Below, piece after piece: positions 1 through 10,040 of a stretch of DNA of 64,000 nucleotides (position 1 is the first letter of the stretch; each line of letters starts with the position of its first letter). Source of the stretch: Lysobacter niastensis (lineage in GTDB: Bacteria > Pseudomonadota > Gammaproteobacteria > Xanthomonadales > Xanthomonadaceae); the NCBI RefSeq assembly GCF_015453285.1, contig NZ_JADLZT010000001.1, positions 310,001 to 374,000 on the forward strand, written 5' to 3'. A program made the position numbers and the translations under genes. The notes beneath the pieces are model-generated. The model did not search any database, was not told the DNA's origin, and saw only the letters and a list, made by a program, of their open reading frames with translations.

Positions 1-559
1 CGCCTGCGCCGGTGATCGTGCCCCCGGTGCCCCAGCCGCTGACGAAATAGTCCAGCCGCTTGCCAGCGAAGTCGCGCAGGACTTCGGGGCCGGTGGTGTT
101 GCGGTGCCAGGCCGGGTTGGCTTCGTTCTCGAACTGGCGGGCGAGGAACCAGCCATGTTTGTCCGCCAGTTCCTTGGCCTTGCGCACCATGCCGCTGCCG
201 CGCTCGGCGGCCGGCGTCAGGATCACCCTGGCGCCGTATGCGCGCATCAGTTTGCGGCGCTCCACCGAGAAGGTCTCGGTCATCACCGCCACGAACGGAT
301 AACCTCGCGCGGCGGCGACCATCGCCAGCGCGATGCCGGTGTTGCCGGAAGTGGCCTCCACGATCGTCTGCCCCGGTTTCAGCAGGCCTTTGCGCTCGGC
401 ATCGAGCACGATCGCCAATGCGAGGCGGTCCTTGACCGATCCTCCCGGATTGAAGGCTTCGACTTTGGCGTAGAGAGTGACGTGCTTCGGCGCGATGCGA
501 TGCAGCTTGACGATCGGCGTGTTGCCGACGGTGTCGAGGATGTTGTCGTAGAGGGCCAT
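1..559 (-). CDS. cysK: Cysteine synthase A (O-acetylserine sulfhydrylase), N-terminal part
   Basis: PLP enzyme that joins sulfide to O-acetylserine to make L-cysteine in the cytoplasm, the last step of sulfate assimilation. The gene runs off the left edge, so only about 186 N-terminal residues are present. Reading from the ATG at 559, the sequence shows the fold type II PLP-lysine motif GGSVKDR (Lys43), the substrate-binding TSGNTG loop (residues 70-75) and the WGTGGTITG phosphate loop near residue 178. It lies 34 bases downstream of cysG on the same strand and is probably cotranscribed with it. CysM is the main alternative; the ERRKLMRAYGA segment and the full cys context favour CysK. Confidence 0.93.
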   Translation of the reverse strand, partial: MALYDNILDTVGNTPIVKLHRIAPKHVTLYAKVEAFNPGGSVKDRLALAIVLDAERKGLLKPGQTIVEATSGNTGIALAMVAAARGYPFVAVMTETFSVERRKLMRAYGARVILTPAAERGSGMVRKAKELADKHGWFLARQFENEANPAWHRNTTGPEVLRDFAGKRLDYFVSGWGTGGTITGAG

Positions 560-593
560 CGATGTGCTCCTGTCGAATGTCTTGCCGGGTGGG

Positions 594-2036
594 TCAGGCC
601 GCCTGGGCGATGCCGCGCGTTGCGCTGCCCAGCGGTGCAGCACCGAACCAGTGCAATGTCTCTGCGAACGCGGCTACCTCGCCAACGATCAGCAATGCAG
701 GCGATTGCACGGAATGCGCGTGTGCACGCTCCGGCAGTTCCGACAGCGGCCCGGTGACGACGCGCTGGTTCGTGCGCGAAGCGTTTTCGACCAACGCGAA
801 CGGTGTCGACGGGTCGCGACCGTGCGTGACCAGCTGGTCCCGAAATGCCTCCAGCCCGGCCACGCCCATGTACACGGCGAGCGTCTGCCGCTCCTGCGCG
901 AGCGCAGCCCAATCCAGCGTGTCCAGCGAATCGCGGCAATGCGCGGTGACCAGGCGCACCGACTGCGCGTGATCGCGGTGGGTCAGCGGTACGCCGGCAT
1001 AGGCGGCGCAGCCCAGCGCGGCGGTGATGCCGGGCACGACTTCGTAATCGATGCCGTTCGCACGCAGTACTTCGAGTTCCTCGCCGCCGCGTCCGAATAC
1101 GAACGGGTCGCCGCCCTTCAAGCGCACCACGCGATTGCCGGCGCGGGCGTGCTCGAGCATCAGCGCATGGATCTGATCCTGCGTGGCGTGGTGGTTGCCT
1201 GCCTGTTTGCCGACCTCGATGCGCTCGGCATCGCGGCGCGCCAGCTGCAGCACCTCGCCGCTGACGAGGCGGTCGTGGAGGATGACGTCGGCTTCGTTGA
1301 GCACGCGCAATGCACGCAACGTCAGCAAGCCCGGATCGCCGGGACCGGCGCCGACCAGCGCAACCGAACCACGCGGTGCGTCCTTCTTTTGACCAAGCGC
1401 GATCGCGAACTCCCGCTCCGCGGCGAGGTGTCGCCCTTGTCGCAGCAAGCGCGGCACCGGACCTTTCAGCAGCCGGTCGAAGAAGCGACGGCGCTCGCCG
1501 GTGTCCGGGTAATGTGCCCGGATGCGCTCGCGTTCGCGGATGAGCAACTTGGCCAGTGTTTCGATCGAATCGTCGAGCGAGGTCTCCAGTTGCTCGCGCA
1601 GGTGACGCGCCAGCATCGGTGCGCCTCCGCCACTGGAAATTGCCACCTGCAGCGGGCCCCGTTCGACGCGGGCGGGAATCTGCACGGTCGATGCGTTGGC
1701 GTCGTCGACCACGTTCGCCCAGATCCGGCGCGCCTGGGCGGCGTCGGCGACGGCCTGATTCACGGTCGGGTCGTTTGTCGCGGCGACCACCAGCCAGGTG
1801 TCCTCGAGCCAGTCCGCCCGGAAGGGGCCAGCGAGGTGCTCGATGCGTCTGTCCGCGGCCCATCCGGCCAGTACGCCGGTCAACTCAGGGGCTCCGACCC
1901 GGACCAGCGCCCCGGCGTCCAGCAGCGCCTCGATCTTGCGCTGGGCCACGGGGCCGCCACCGACCACCAGCGCGATGCGGCCGCGCAGGTCGGCGAAAAC
2001 AGGGAATAGCCTGGTGACGGCGGGCGGATTGGCCAT
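594..2036 (-). CDS. cysG: Siroheme synthase CysG (multifunctional)
   Basis: Makes siroheme, the prosthetic group of sulfite reductase, from uroporphyrinogen III by two SAM-dependent methylations, NAD-dependent oxidation and ferrochelation. The 480-residue protein has an N-terminal dehydrogenase/ferrochelatase half with NAD loop GGGPVAQRK and the NVVDDANAS segment, a dimerisation region, and a C-terminal SUMT domain with [15 protein letters not shown] and [17 protein letters not shown]. The E. coli protein is 457 residues. The ATG at 2036 was chosen because [14 protein letters not shown] aligns with the usual start; an in-frame start at 2123 would add 29 residues of Arg-rich sequence unlike the family. 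It feeds the CysI enzyme encoded 5 kb away. Confidence 0.94.
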   Translation of the reverse strand: MANPPAVTRLFPVFADLRGRIALVVGGGPVAQRKIEALLDAGALVRVGAPELTGVLAGWAADRRIEHLAGPFRADWLEDTWLVVAATNDPTVNQAVADAAQARRIWANVVDDANASTVQIPARVERGPLQVAISSGGGAPMLARHLREQLETSLDDSIETLAKLLIRERERIRAHYPDTGERRRFFDRLLKGPVPRLLRQGRHLAAEREFAIALGQKKDAPRGSVALVGAGPGDPGLLTLRALRVLNEADVILHDRLVSGEVLQLARRDAERIEVGKQAGNHHATQDQIHALMLEHARAGNRVVRLKGGDPFVFGRGGEELEVLRANGIDYEVVPGITAALGCAAYAGVPLTHRDHAQSVRLVTAHCRDSLDTLDWAALAQERQTLAVYMGVAGLEAFRDQLVTHGRDPSTPFALVENASRTNQRVVTGPLSELPERAHAHSVQSPALLIVGEVAAFAETLHWFGAAPLGSATRGIAQAA

Positions 2037-2290
2037 GGTGTCGATCGCGGCGGGGAGGGGCGGTACGGTGAACGCTAGTGAGCGCCGCCTGATCCGGGAA
2101 ATGACGCGGGCGCCTGTACCCATGCCGGAAAGGCATGAGCTGGACAGGAGGCGTCCGGTCGGGTAGGTTTTATCTATCTTTCCATTCGTATTGAGCGATA
2201 TATGAAGTCGATGTGTTGTCGAGTCCAGCCGCGAACCGCCACCCCAGGTGCCTCCGTGCCTGCCTCGCCACCATTCCCGCTCCCACCGAC
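2037..2290. promoter_or_regulatory. Divergent cysG / cysB intergenic control region
   Basis: 254 bases separate the divergent cysG and cysB starts. Most is GC-rich, but 2168-2208 is clearly AT-rich against this background and contains TTTTATCTATCTTT and GATATATGAA. CysB-family regulators bind loosely conserved AT-rich sites, so this is a reasonable location for CysB binding and for both promoters. No convincing -35/-10 pair was found, and assignment to CysB is inference. Confidence 0.35.
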
Positions 2291-3274
2291 ATGACCCTCA
2301 CCCAGCTCCGCTATCTCGTCGCCATCGCCGATTCCGGCCTCAACATCACGCTGGCCGCCGAGCGCGTCCATGCCACGCAACCCGGCCTGTCCAAGCAGCT
2401 CAAACAGCTCGAGGACGAACTCGGATTCCAGCTGTTCACGCGCAAGGGCCGCAGCCTCGAAGCGGTCGCGCCCGCCGGCGAACGGGTGCTCGCCCACGCG
2501 CGCCGGATCCTCGAAGAAGCCGCCAACATCCGCGCCTATGCGGCCAACGAGCGCGGCCAGCACACGGGCCGGCTCGTGCTCGCCACCACCCACACGCAGG
2601 CACGTTTCGTATTGCCGGACGTCATCGCGTCGGTAAAGCGCGAGTTCCCCCAGGTCAGCATGCACCTGCAGGCGGCCGCCGACGGCGAAGTGCTGGAACA
2701 ACTCGCGCGCGGCGAAGCGGACCTGGCATTGATCAGCACCGCCGGCGCCGAGCCCGAGGGTGGCGTGGCCGTGCCGCTGTATCGCTGGCGTCGCGTCGTG
2801 CTGGTGCCTCGCTCGCATCCGCTGGCCGCGCTCGATCGCGCGCCGACGCTGGCCGAGCTGGCGGCGCATCCGCTGGTCAGCTACGAATCCTCGAACAAGC
2901 CCGAATCCTCGTTGCGGCGCGCTTTCCTTTCGCGCGGCCTGGAGCCGCAACTGGCGATCACCGCGCGCGACGCCGACCTGATCAAGACCTACGTGCGGGC
3001 GGGGCTCGGTGTCGGCGTGCTTGCCGAAATGGCAGTCACCACGCGCGACGTCGACCTCAAGGCATTGCCTGCACCTGCGGAACTGCCCGAATGCGTCACC
3101 TGGGCGGTGATTCCGCGTGCTCGCGTGCTGCGCGAGTACGCGCTGGCGCTGCTGCATGGTGTCGCGCCACAACTCGATCGCCGCGATCTGCGCCGCGTGC
3201 TGGAGGGCAACCTCGAGCCGCACTGGCCGCAGGCACCGACATGGAGCGAGCTGGGCCAACCGATCACGTTGTGA
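2291..3274 (+). CDS. cysB: CysB-type LysR regulator of sulfur assimilation
   Basis: LysR-family transcription factor of 327 residues, matching the usual CysB length of about 324. The N-terminal helix-turn-helix (roughly residues 1-60) contains [23 protein letters not shown]. The effector domain has the CysB hallmarks [15 protein letters not shown] near residue 100, which lines the sulfate/N-acetylserine pocket in the family, and [19 protein letters not shown] near residue 233. The ATG at 2291 gives the canonical start [14 protein letters not shown]; upstream in-frame sequence does not resemble the family. It is transcribed away from cysG, so it is well placed to control the surrounding cys genes and probably itself. 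Confidence 0.93.
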   Translation: MTLTQLRYLVAIADSGLNITLAAERVHATQPGLSKQLKQLEDELGFQLFTRKGRSLEAVAPAGERVLAHARRILEEAANIRAYAANERGQHTGRLVLATTHTQARFVLPDVIASVKREFPQVSMHLQAAADGEVLEQLARGEADLALISTAGAEPEGGVAVPLYRWRRVVLVPRSHPLAALDRAPTLAELAAHPLVSYESSNKPESSLRRAFLSRGLEPQLAITARDADLIKTYVRAGLGVGVLAEMAVTTRDVDLKALPAPAELPECVTWAVIPRARVLREYALALLHGVAPQLDRRDLRRVLEGNLEPHWPQAPTWSELGQPITL

Positions 3275-3280
3275 TCGGTT
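3258..3280 (+). terminator. Perfect 10-bp hairpin over the cysB stop codon
   Basis: AACCGATCAC and GTGATCGGTT form a perfect 10-bp stem with a GTT loop. The stem includes the cysB TGA stop (3272-3274). There is no long T tract after it, so it is either a weak intrinsic terminator or an mRNA-stabilising 3' end. Confidence 0.45.
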
Positions 3281-3418
3281 CGGCCTGTTCATGCCGGGTC
3301 CGCACCGATTCACGCCATGCGCGGGACGCGCTGAATTAATTATCAGCTACCCGATTCGTAGGCCGGAGGCACGCTGCTCCGTAACATGGCGCGACAGTTC
3401 GAACGGAATTTTCCGCCG

Positions 3419-4651
3419 ATGAAGTTCGTGGTAGCCACTTACGGAACCGAGGGCGACGTCAGGCCCCTGGCAGCGTTGTGCCGCGCCCTGATGGACGCGG
3501 GTCATGAGGCGACGCTGCTCGCTGATCACGCAACGCTGGGTGTCCCGCAGGCGCTGGGCGTGCCGGCCAGGGCATTGACCGGCGACATCCGTGGCACGCT
3601 CGATCCCTCGGTCGCGATCTCGAACGTGGTCGGCAAGGACCATGGACTCAACAGCACGGCCAAAGCACTGGCCGGCATAGCCAATGCGAACGCGGAGCCG
3701 TGGCTGCGCGAGATCGCCGAGGCCGCCGAAGGAAGCGATGCGCTCATCGTGTCGGCATTGGCCGCCTTCGTAGGGTTTTCAGCAGCGGAGCATTTGGGCA
3801 TCAAGGCGATCGGAGCGGGTTTCATTCCGCTTTCGCCGACGTCCGACTTCGCCACCCCCTTCCTGCCGCCTTCGCGCGTGCCGCGTGCGCTGAACGGGCT
3901 CAGCCACGAATTCGTCAATGCGATGTTGTGGCGTGCGTTCCGCACCTCGACCAATGCCGCACGCGCGAAGGTGTTCGGACTTCCGCCGCGCAGGAAGAAC
4001 TGGACCACACATCCAATGCTCTACGGCATCTCGCCGAGCCTGGTGCCGCCGCCGGCGGACTGGCCGAGCTACGCGCATTTGTGCGGGCAATGGCTGCCGC
4101 CGGAAAGCCAGTGGGCGCCGCCGAAGGCGTTGTCTGAGTTCCTGGAGGCGGGCGAGCCGCCGCTCTATGTCGGCTTCGGCAGCATGGTGGGGTTCGACAG
4201 GGCCGCGCTGCTGCGCGAGGTGGTGTCTGCAGTGGCAGGCCGCCGCGCGCTGTTCTATCCCGGATGGAGCGGGGACGAAGAACTTGAGCTGCCCGGCAAC
4301 TTCTTCGTGCTGGGGGATACGCCGCATGCGTGGTTGTTCCCGAAAGTATCGGCCGTGATCCACCACGGCGGTTCGGGCACGACTCATTCGGCGGCCCGCG
4401 CCGGCGTGCCCTCTGTCGTGGTGCCCTTTGCAGGCGACCAGTGGTTCTGGGCCGACCGGCTCCGGCGTGCGGGCGTTGCCGGCGATGCGGTTAATGGCCA
4501 CCGGTTGAAGGCGGCGCCGCTCGCGCGGGCGATCGACTACGCGGAGCAGGCGCCGGTGCTCGCACGTGCGTGCCGGTTGGGTGAACAGATGCGCACGGAG
4601 AACGGTCTGGCCTACGCCATCCAGGCGATCGAACGGATCATGGCCGGCTAG
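3419..4651 (+). CDS. GT-B glycosyltransferase, family 1 / sterol-glucosyltransferase type
   Basis: Predicted cytoplasmic or membrane-associated GT-B enzyme of 410 residues that would transfer a sugar from a nucleotide donor to a lipid or small molecule; the acceptor cannot be read from the sequence. The N-terminal domain starts MKFVVATYGTEGDVRPLAALCRAL, typical of GT1/GT28 (GxxGD). The C-terminal donor domain has LYVGFGSMVGFD and the signature HHGGSGTTHSAARAGVPSVVVP near residues 314-335, followed by GDQWFWADRL. An in-frame ATG at 3386 would add 11 residues; 3419 matches the family start. It sits between cysB and the convergent cysH with only three bases to the cysH stop, and has no evident role in sulfur metabolism. 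Confidence 0.85.
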   Translation: MKFVVATYGTEGDVRPLAALCRALMDAGHEATLLADHATLGVPQALGVPARALTGDIRGTLDPSVAISNVVGKDHGLNSTAKALAGIANANAEPWLREIAEAAEGSDALIVSALAAFVGFSAAEHLGIKAIGAGFIPLSPTSDFATPFLPPSRVPRALNGLSHEFVNAMLWRAFRTSTNAARAKVFGLPPRRKNWTTHPMLYGISPSLVPPPADWPSYAHLCGQWLPPESQWAPPKALSEFLEAGEPPLYVGFGSMVGFDRAALLREVVSAVAGRRALFYPGWSGDEELELPGNFFVLGDTPHAWLFPKVSAVIHHGGSGTTHSAARAGVPSVVVPFAGDQWFWADRLRRAGVAGDAVNGHRLKAAPLARAIDYAEQAPVLARACRLGEQMRTENGLAYAIQAIERIMAG

Positions 4652-4654
4652 CGC

Positions 4655-5392
4655 CTATGCCGCGTTCGGCTCGTCGAAGTGCAGGCCGCATTCGCGCTTG
4701 AGCCCGAAGAAGCGGGTGTCCTCTTCCTGCATGCCCGGCTGCAGCGGCCGTGTCGTATGCACGTCGCCGATCGAGACATAGCCCTCATGCCAGAGCGGGT
4801 GATAGGGCAGGTCGTGCTGCTGCAGATAGGTCCAGACGTCACGATCGCTCCAGTCGGCGATCGGATGCAGCTTCCAGCGTCCATCGCGCAGCTCGATGAA
4901 CTCGATGCCGGCGCGCGTGCGCGCCTGGCTGCGGCGCAACCCGGCAATCCACGTGCGCACCCCAAGCTCGTCGAGCGCACGCTGCATCGGCTCGACCTTG
5001 CGCATGCGGTTGTAGCGCTCGATGCCTTCGATGCCGTTCTCCCACAGCCTGCCAAAGCGGGCCTCCATCCAGGCGATGCCGATCTGCGGGCGATAGACCT
5101 TCAGGTTGAGGCCAAGATGCTCGGTGAGCTGGTCGACGAAGCGGTACGTCTCCGGGAACAGGTAGCCGGTATCGACCAGGATCACCGGGATCCGGGGCGA
5201 CTGGCGCGTGACCAGATGCAGCGACACCGCGGCCTGCGCGCCGAAGCTGGACGACAGCGCGTGCGAGCCCGCGGTGTGTTGAAGCGCCCACGCGACGCGT
5301 TCCTCGGCGCTGCGGGCGCCCAACCAGCGGTTCAGTTCGGCCAGTGCGCGCGGAGACTCCGCGGCGGTGATGGGGTCAGGTGGCGCGCTCAT
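4655..5392 (-). CDS. cysH: PAPS reductase (phosphoadenylyl-sulfate reductase)
   Basis: Thioredoxin-dependent reduction of PAPS to sulfite and adenosine 3',5'-bisphosphate in the cytoplasm. The 245-residue protein has the PP-loop-type segment [32 protein letters not shown], and the catalytic C-terminal ECGLH with Cys235. The paired CC motifs that bind the [4Fe-4S] cluster of APS reductases are absent, which points to PAPS as substrate and agrees with the CysC kinase domain encoded nearby. It is the last gene of cysJ-cysI-cysH; its ATG overlaps the cysI stop by four bases (ATGA), so the two are probably translationally coupled. Confidence 0.95.
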   Translation of the reverse strand: MSAPPDPITAAESPRALAELNRWLGARSAEERVAWALQHTAGSHALSSSFGAQAAVSLHLVTRQSPRIPVILVDTGYLFPETYRFVDQLTEHLGLNLKVYRPQIGIAWMEARFGRLWENGIEGIERYNRMRKVEPMQRALDELGVRTWIAGLRRSQARTRAGIEFIELRDGRWKLHPIADWSDRDVWTYLQQHDLPYHPLWHEGYVSIGDVHTTRPLQPGMQEEDTRFFGLKRECGLHFDEPNAA

Positions 5393-7107
5393 GCGGCGTC
5401 CTCCGTGCGCAGTAAGAGGGGAATGGAAGGCCGGATCGGCACGACGCCGCGGCGCACGAGGAAGTCGCCGAAACCCTCGCCATCGGCGCGCATCGCCGCG
5501 TAGTCGGCGAACAGCGGGTCGAGCGAGGCCAGGATCTCCGGCTCGGCGATGTTCTCGCGGTGCAACGCGTTCAGGCGCTGGCCGCGGTGGTCGGCGCCCA
5601 GCATCAGGTTGTATCGCCCCGGCGCCTTGCCGACGAGGGCGATCTCGCCAAGGTAGGGGCGCGAGCAGCCGTTCGGGCAGCCGCTGATGCGCAGGTGGAT
5701 CGGCGCGTCGCGCAGGCCGTGGGTGTCGAGCAGACCCTCGATCTTTTCGACGAGATCGGGCAGGTAACGCTCCGCTTCGGCCATGGCGAGGCCGCAGGTC
5801 GGCAGTGCGACGCAGGCCAACGCATTGCGGCGCAACGGGCTCGCGCTGCGGTAGCCGTCAAGCCCGAAGCGTTCCACCAGACCGTCGACGCGCCCGCGCA
5901 GTGCCGCCGGAACGCCGGCAATCACGAGGTTCTGGTTGGGCGTGAGGCGAAACTGCGCGCCTTCGCCTTCGCCTTCTGCCTCCAGCAGCCGCGCAACCTC
6001 ACGCAGTCCGCTCAGGTGCGTGAGGCCATCGCGGTCCCAGATGCGCCCGGCGGGAATCCGCAGCGTCAGGTGCGAGTTGCCATCGCCGGACTCGATCCAG
6101 CCGAAGCGGTCGCCGTTGTGGACGAACTCGAACGGCTCCGCGGCCGCAAGGGTGAAACCGGCGCGGCGTTCCACCTCGGACTTGAACCACGCCAGCCCGC
6201 GGTCGTCGATCGTGTACTTCAACCGTGCTCGCTTGCGGACGGCGCGGTTGCCGAAATCACGCTGCGCCGTGACGACCGCCTCGCCGATGGCGATCACCTG
6301 GTCCGGCGTGACGAAGCCGATCACATCGCCCAGGCGCGGGTAGGTTTCCGGATCGCCGTGCGTGGCGCCCATGCCGCCGCCGACGGTGACGTTGTAGCCG
6401 GCCACTTCGCCGTCGCGGATGACTGCGATGAAGCCAAGGTCCTGCGCGAACACGTCGACGTCGTTGTAAGGCGGGACCGCGAAGCCGATCTTGAACTTGC
6501 GCGGCAGGTAATTCGCGCCGTAGATCGGCTCGTCCTCGCTGCCGCTACCGGCGATGCGCTCCTCGTCCAGCCAGATCTCGTAATAGGCGCGGGTGTTGGG
6601 CAGCAGATGCTCCGACAGCGCCGCCGCGTGCGCATGCACGGCGGCGTGCGCTTCCGACTGCAGCGGGTTGGCCGCGACCGCGACGTTGCGGTTGACGTCG
6701 CCGCAGGCGGCCAGCGTGTCGATCAACGCCGCGTTGATCGCCTGCATGGTCGGTTTCAGTTCGGTCTTGATCACGCCATGCAACTGGAACGCCTGGCGCG
6801 TGGTGATGCGCAGCCCGCGTTCGGCGTACGTCGTGGCGATCGCGTCCAGCTGCAGCCATTGCTTCGGAGTGACCACGCCGCCCGGAGTGCGGGTGCGGAT
6901 CATGAAGCTGTAGGCGGGCTCCAGCTTCTGCTGGCGGCGTTCCTCGCGGACGTCGCGGTCGTCCTGCTGGTAGCTACCGTGGTACTTGATCAGGGTCTGG
7001 TCGTCGTCGTTCAGCGCGGCGGTGACCGGGTTGTCCAGCGAGTCGAGCAGCGTGCCGCGAAGGCGGGCGCTGTGCTGTTTGATGTCCTCGACGGAATGGC
7101 TGCTCAT
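5389..7107 (-). CDS. cysI: Assimilatory sulfite reductase, hemoprotein (beta) subunit
   Basis: Siroheme/[4Fe-4S] subunit that reduces sulfite to sulfide by six electrons received from CysJ. The 572-residue protein matches the E. coli length (570). The cluster/siroheme cysteines are visible as [18 protein letters not shown] near residues 430-445 and [13 protein letters not shown] near 473-485. Conserved pockets include [15 protein letters not shown] and [17 protein letters not shown]. The start overlaps the cysJ stop as TGATG (one shared base), and the end overlaps cysH by four bases. Siroheme would come from CysG in the same window. Confidence 0.96.
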   Translation of the reverse strand: MSSHSVEDIKQHSARLRGTLLDSLDNPVTAALNDDDQTLIKYHGSYQQDDRDVREERRQQKLEPAYSFMIRTRTPGGVVTPKQWLQLDAIATTYAERGLRITTRQAFQLHGVIKTELKPTMQAINAALIDTLAACGDVNRNVAVAANPLQSEAHAAVHAHAAALSEHLLPNTRAYYEIWLDEERIAGSGSEDEPIYGANYLPRKFKIGFAVPPYNDVDVFAQDLGFIAVIRDGEVAGYNVTVGGGMGATHGDPETYPRLGDVIGFVTPDQVIAIGEAVVTAQRDFGNRAVRKRARLKYTIDDRGLAWFKSEVERRAGFTLAAAEPFEFVHNGDRFGWIESGDGNSHLTLRIPAGRIWDRDGLTHLSGLREVARLLEAEGEGEGAQFRLTPNQNLVIAGVPAALRGRVDGLVERFGLDGYRSASPLRRNALACVALPTCGLAMAEAERYLPDLVEKIEGLLDTHGLRDAPIHLRISGCPNGCSRPYLGEIALVGKAPGRYNLMLGADHRGQRLNALHRENIAEPEILASLDPLFADYAAMRADGEGFGDFLVRRGVVPIRPSIPLLLRTEDAA

Positions 7108-8933
7108 CAGTACACGTCCCGTGCGTAGCGCCCCTGCTGTTGCAGGGTGTTGAGATAATCCCCGGCGTCGTCCACCGTCTTGCCGCCGTGTTCGGCGATG
7201 ACGGCCAGCAGCGCCGTATGCACGTCGCGTGCCATGCGCGCCGCATCACCGCAAACATAGACGTGTGCGCCGCCTTCGAGCCAGTCGAACAGCTCTCGGC
7301 CGTGCTCGCGCAGCCTGTCCTGCGCGTAGACCTTGTGCGCCTGGTCGCGCGAGAAGGCGAGGTCGATCCGGTCCAGCTGCCCGTCCTTGAGCGCCTGCTG
7401 CCATTCCGCCTGGTACAGGAAGTCGCTGCGGAAGTGAGGATTGCCGAACAGCAGCCAGTTGCGGCCGCGGGCGCCTGCCGTCACCGGGCGTGTCGCGGCG
7501 CGCTCCTGCACGAACCCGCGGAACGGTGCGACGCCCGTCCCCGGGCCGATCATGATCACGTCGCGGGATGCATCGGCTGGAAGGCGGAACCGTTCATTGG
7601 CTTCGATGAACACCTTCAGCTGCGTGCCTTCCGGGCTGCGCGCCAGCAGGTTGGACGCCGCGCCCCAGCGCGTGCCGTGCCCGTCGTCGTACTCGACATG
7701 CGCCACGGTCAGGTGGGCTTCGTCGCCGACGTGTTTCCGGCTCGACGCGATCGAGTACAGGCGCGGCGTGAGCGGACGAAGCGCGGCGACCAGCTCTTCC
7801 GCACTCCATGGGGCAGGATGCCGTTGCAGCAGATCGATCACCTGCGTCGTGGCGAGAAAGCGCGCGAGGTTCGCCTGCTGGCCTGGCGCCATCAGATCGT
7901 TGAGCTCGTCGCTGCGTGCGAGTGCAGCATGACTGGCCAGGAAAGGACGCGTCAGCCGGGTCAGTTCGAGCTTGCCGCCCAGCCAGTCGCGCAACGGCAG
8001 GCGCTGCCCGGCATGGTCGATATCGGCCTCGCCATCGAGCCGCAGCGTGGCGATGACCTGGTCGACCAGTTGCGGCGGATTCGACGGCCACACGCCGAGC
8101 GCGTCGCCGGGCTCGTAATCGAGTCCTGAGCCATCCAGCGACAGCTCGATGTGGCGGATGTCCTTGCTGCTGTCGCGACCGGTGATGCGCTGGTTGCCCA
8201 GGAGCTCTGCCGCAAATGGCGCATCGCGATGGTGGGCAGGAGCGGCCGGCAGCGGACGCAACGGCGTCACCGTGGCCAGTGGCAGGGCTGGCTTCAGCGA
8301 TTCCCGCGCCCGGGTCAGCGCCTGTTCGATCCATGGATTCGCAACGGATTCGATGTCCAGGTCGGCGTCGCCGCGTGGGAGCAGCCGCGTCGCGCCCAGT
8401 TCGGCGAGTCGTGCGTCGAGCTTCTGTCCAATCGCGCAGAACTGCGGGTAGCTGGAGTCGCCCAGACCAAGTACCGCGTAGTGCAGCTGCTTCAGTTCCG
8501 GCGCGCGCCTGCCGGTGATGAACTCGACCAGGGCGCGGGCATCGTCCGGCGGGTCGCCGTCGCCTTGGGTGCTGATGACCAGATAGAGGTGGCGCTCGTC
8601 CTTCAGTTCGCGGATCGGGTAGGCATCGGCCCGAAGCAGGCGCACCACCAGCCCTGCGGCCTCGCTCTCGCGGGCCAGTTGTTCGGCCAGGCGCTTGGCA
8701 TTGCCGGTCTGGCTGCCGTAGACGATGGTCAGGCGCGCGCCCGCGGGCGCATCGACGACTGGCGCCAGTGGCGCATTGGTTGATGCCCGGCCCGCCAGGC
8801 CGGCCGCGTAGCCAGACAACCACCACAGGCCGGGCGCATCCAGCCCCTCGGTGACGCGGGCAAGCGCTACCAGCCGGTCTTCGGCAAGGGGCGTCGTGAA
8901 TGCGGCGGAGGCAAGCGGACTGGAGACCGACAT
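7107..8933 (-). CDS. cysJ: NADPH sulfite reductase flavoprotein (alpha) subunit
   Basis: Diflavin reductase that moves electrons from NADPH via FAD and FMN to CysI. From the ATG at 8933 it is 608 residues (E. coli 599). Order: flavodoxin domain with [17 protein letters not shown] near residue 66, FAD domain with RLYSIASS near 393, NADPH domain with [12 protein letters not shown] near 461, and the C-terminal YARDVY that covers the flavin in this family. An in-frame ATG at 8990 would add a 19-residue Pro-rich leader; MSVSSPLAS fits better. First gene of cysJIH, divergent from cysD across 195 bases. Confidence 0.95.
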   Translation of the reverse strand: MSVSSPLASAAFTTPLAEDRLVALARVTEGLDAPGLWWLSGYAAGLAGRASTNAPLAPVVDAPAGARLTIVYGSQTGNAKRLAEQLARESEAAGLVVRLLRADAYPIRELKDERHLYLVISTQGDGDPPDDARALVEFITGRRAPELKQLHYAVLGLGDSSYPQFCAIGQKLDARLAELGATRLLPRGDADLDIESVANPWIEQALTRARESLKPALPLATVTPLRPLPAAPAHHRDAPFAAELLGNQRITGRDSSKDIRHIELSLDGSGLDYEPGDALGVWPSNPPQLVDQVIATLRLDGEADIDHAGQRLPLRDWLGGKLELTRLTRPFLASHAALARSDELNDLMAPGQQANLARFLATTQVIDLLQRHPAPWSAEELVAALRPLTPRLYSIASSRKHVGDEAHLTVAHVEYDDGHGTRWGAASNLLARSPEGTQLKVFIEANERFRLPADASRDVIMIGPGTGVAPFRGFVQERAATRPVTAGARGRNWLLFGNPHFRSDFLYQAEWQQALKDGQLDRIDLAFSRDQAHKVYAQDRLREHGRELFDWLEGGAHVYVCGDAARMARDVHTALLAVIAEHGGKTVDDAGDYLNTLQQQGRYARDVY

Positions 8934-9128
8934 CGGTGCGGGCGGGACCTTGGGGATGTCCAGCAGGCTAGGCCTCGCAGGCCCGCGCAAGAAAGGAATC
9001 CGGGTTATGCGGTCATGCCAGTCGCTTATTTCCGGCGCCAGCGGCGGCGCCTCCTACAATGTGGTCAGATAGCCGCGCCCCGCCTTCGGTACGGAGGCAA
9101 GCACGGCGCCGCGAAACCAGATCCGACG
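8934..9128. promoter_or_regulatory. Divergent cysJIH / cysD-cysNC promoter region
   Basis: 195-base region between the divergent cysJ and cysD starts. A TACAAT hexamer at 9055-9060 is a plausible -10 for cysD, with no good -35, as is common for activator-dependent cys promoters. A GGCGCC pair at 9034-9039 and 9046-9051 makes a short symmetric element just upstream. CysB control of both operons is expected from the family, not shown. Confidence 0.35.
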
Positions 9129-10040
9129 ATGACCTTGCCCCTGAACCTGAGCCACCTCGACCGCCTCGAAGCCGAGAGCATCCACATCCTGCGCGAGGTT
9201 GCGGCCGAGTTCCGCAACCCGGTGATGCTGTATTCGATCGGCAAGGACAGCTCGGTGCTGCTGCACCTGTTGCTGAAGGCTTTCCATCCGGCGCGTCCAC
9301 CGATTCCGTTGCTGCATGTCGATACCGGCTGGAAGTTCCGCGAGATGATCGCCTTCCGCGACCGTCGCGCCAGCGAGACCGGTGTCGACCTGCGCGTGCA
9401 CACGAATCCCGAGGGCGTGGCCCAGGGCATCGGCCCAATCAGCCACGGCGCGACCGTGCATACCGATGTGATGAAGACCCAGGGCCTCAAGCAGGCGCTG
9501 GACCAGTACGGTTTCGACGCCGCCATCGGCGGTGCGCGTCGCGACGAGGAGAAGTCGCGTGCGAAGGAGCGCATCTTCTCGTTCCGCAGCGCGCAGCACC
9601 GCTGGGACCCGAAGAACCAGCGTCCGGAGCTGTGGAGCCTGTACAACACCCGTATCCACAAAGGCGAATCGGTGCGCGTGTTCCCGCTGTCCAACTGGAC
9701 CGAGTTGGACGTGTGGCTCTACATCTACCGCGAGAAGATTCCGGTGCCGTCGCTCTATTTCGCCGCACAGCGCCCCGTGGTGGAGCGCGACGGTGCGCTG
9801 ATCCTGGTTGACGACGAGCGCCTGCCGCTTCGCGAAGGCGAGTCCCCGCGGCTGAAACAAGTGCGATTCCGCACGCTCGGCTGCTATCCACTCACTGGCG
9901 CGATCGAGTCCGAGGCCGACACGCTGGAGAAGATCATCGCCGAGATGCTGGTGGCCACCACGTCCGAACGCCAGGGCCGGGTGATCGACCATGACCCGTC
10001 GGCGTCCATGGAGAAGAAGAAGCAGGAGGGGTACTTCTGA
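9129..10040 (+). CDS. cysD: Sulfate adenylyltransferase subunit 2
   Basis: Catalytic ATP sulfurylase subunit that forms APS from sulfate and ATP, driven by GTP hydrolysis in CysN. The 303-residue protein (E. coli 302) has the PP-loop [20 protein letters not shown], the [13 protein letters not shown] segment and the [20 protein letters not shown] stretch typical of CysD. The ATG at 9129 gives [17 protein letters not shown]; in-frame sequence back to 9015 is non-homologous. It overlaps cysNC by one base as TGATG. First gene of the cysD-cysNC operon. Confidence 0.96.
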   Translation: MTLPLNLSHLDRLEAESIHILREVAAEFRNPVMLYSIGKDSSVLLHLLLKAFHPARPPIPLLHVDTGWKFREMIAFRDRRASETGVDLRVHTNPEGVAQGIGPISHGATVHTDVMKTQGLKQALDQYGFDAAIGGARRDEEKSRAKERIFSFRSAQHRWDPKNQRPELWSLYNTRIHKGESVRVFPLSNWTELDVWLYIYREKIPVPSLYFAAQRPVVERDGALILVDDERLPLREGESPRLKQVRFRTLGCYPLTGAIESEADTLEKIIAEMLVATTSERQGRVIDHDPSASMEKKKQEGYF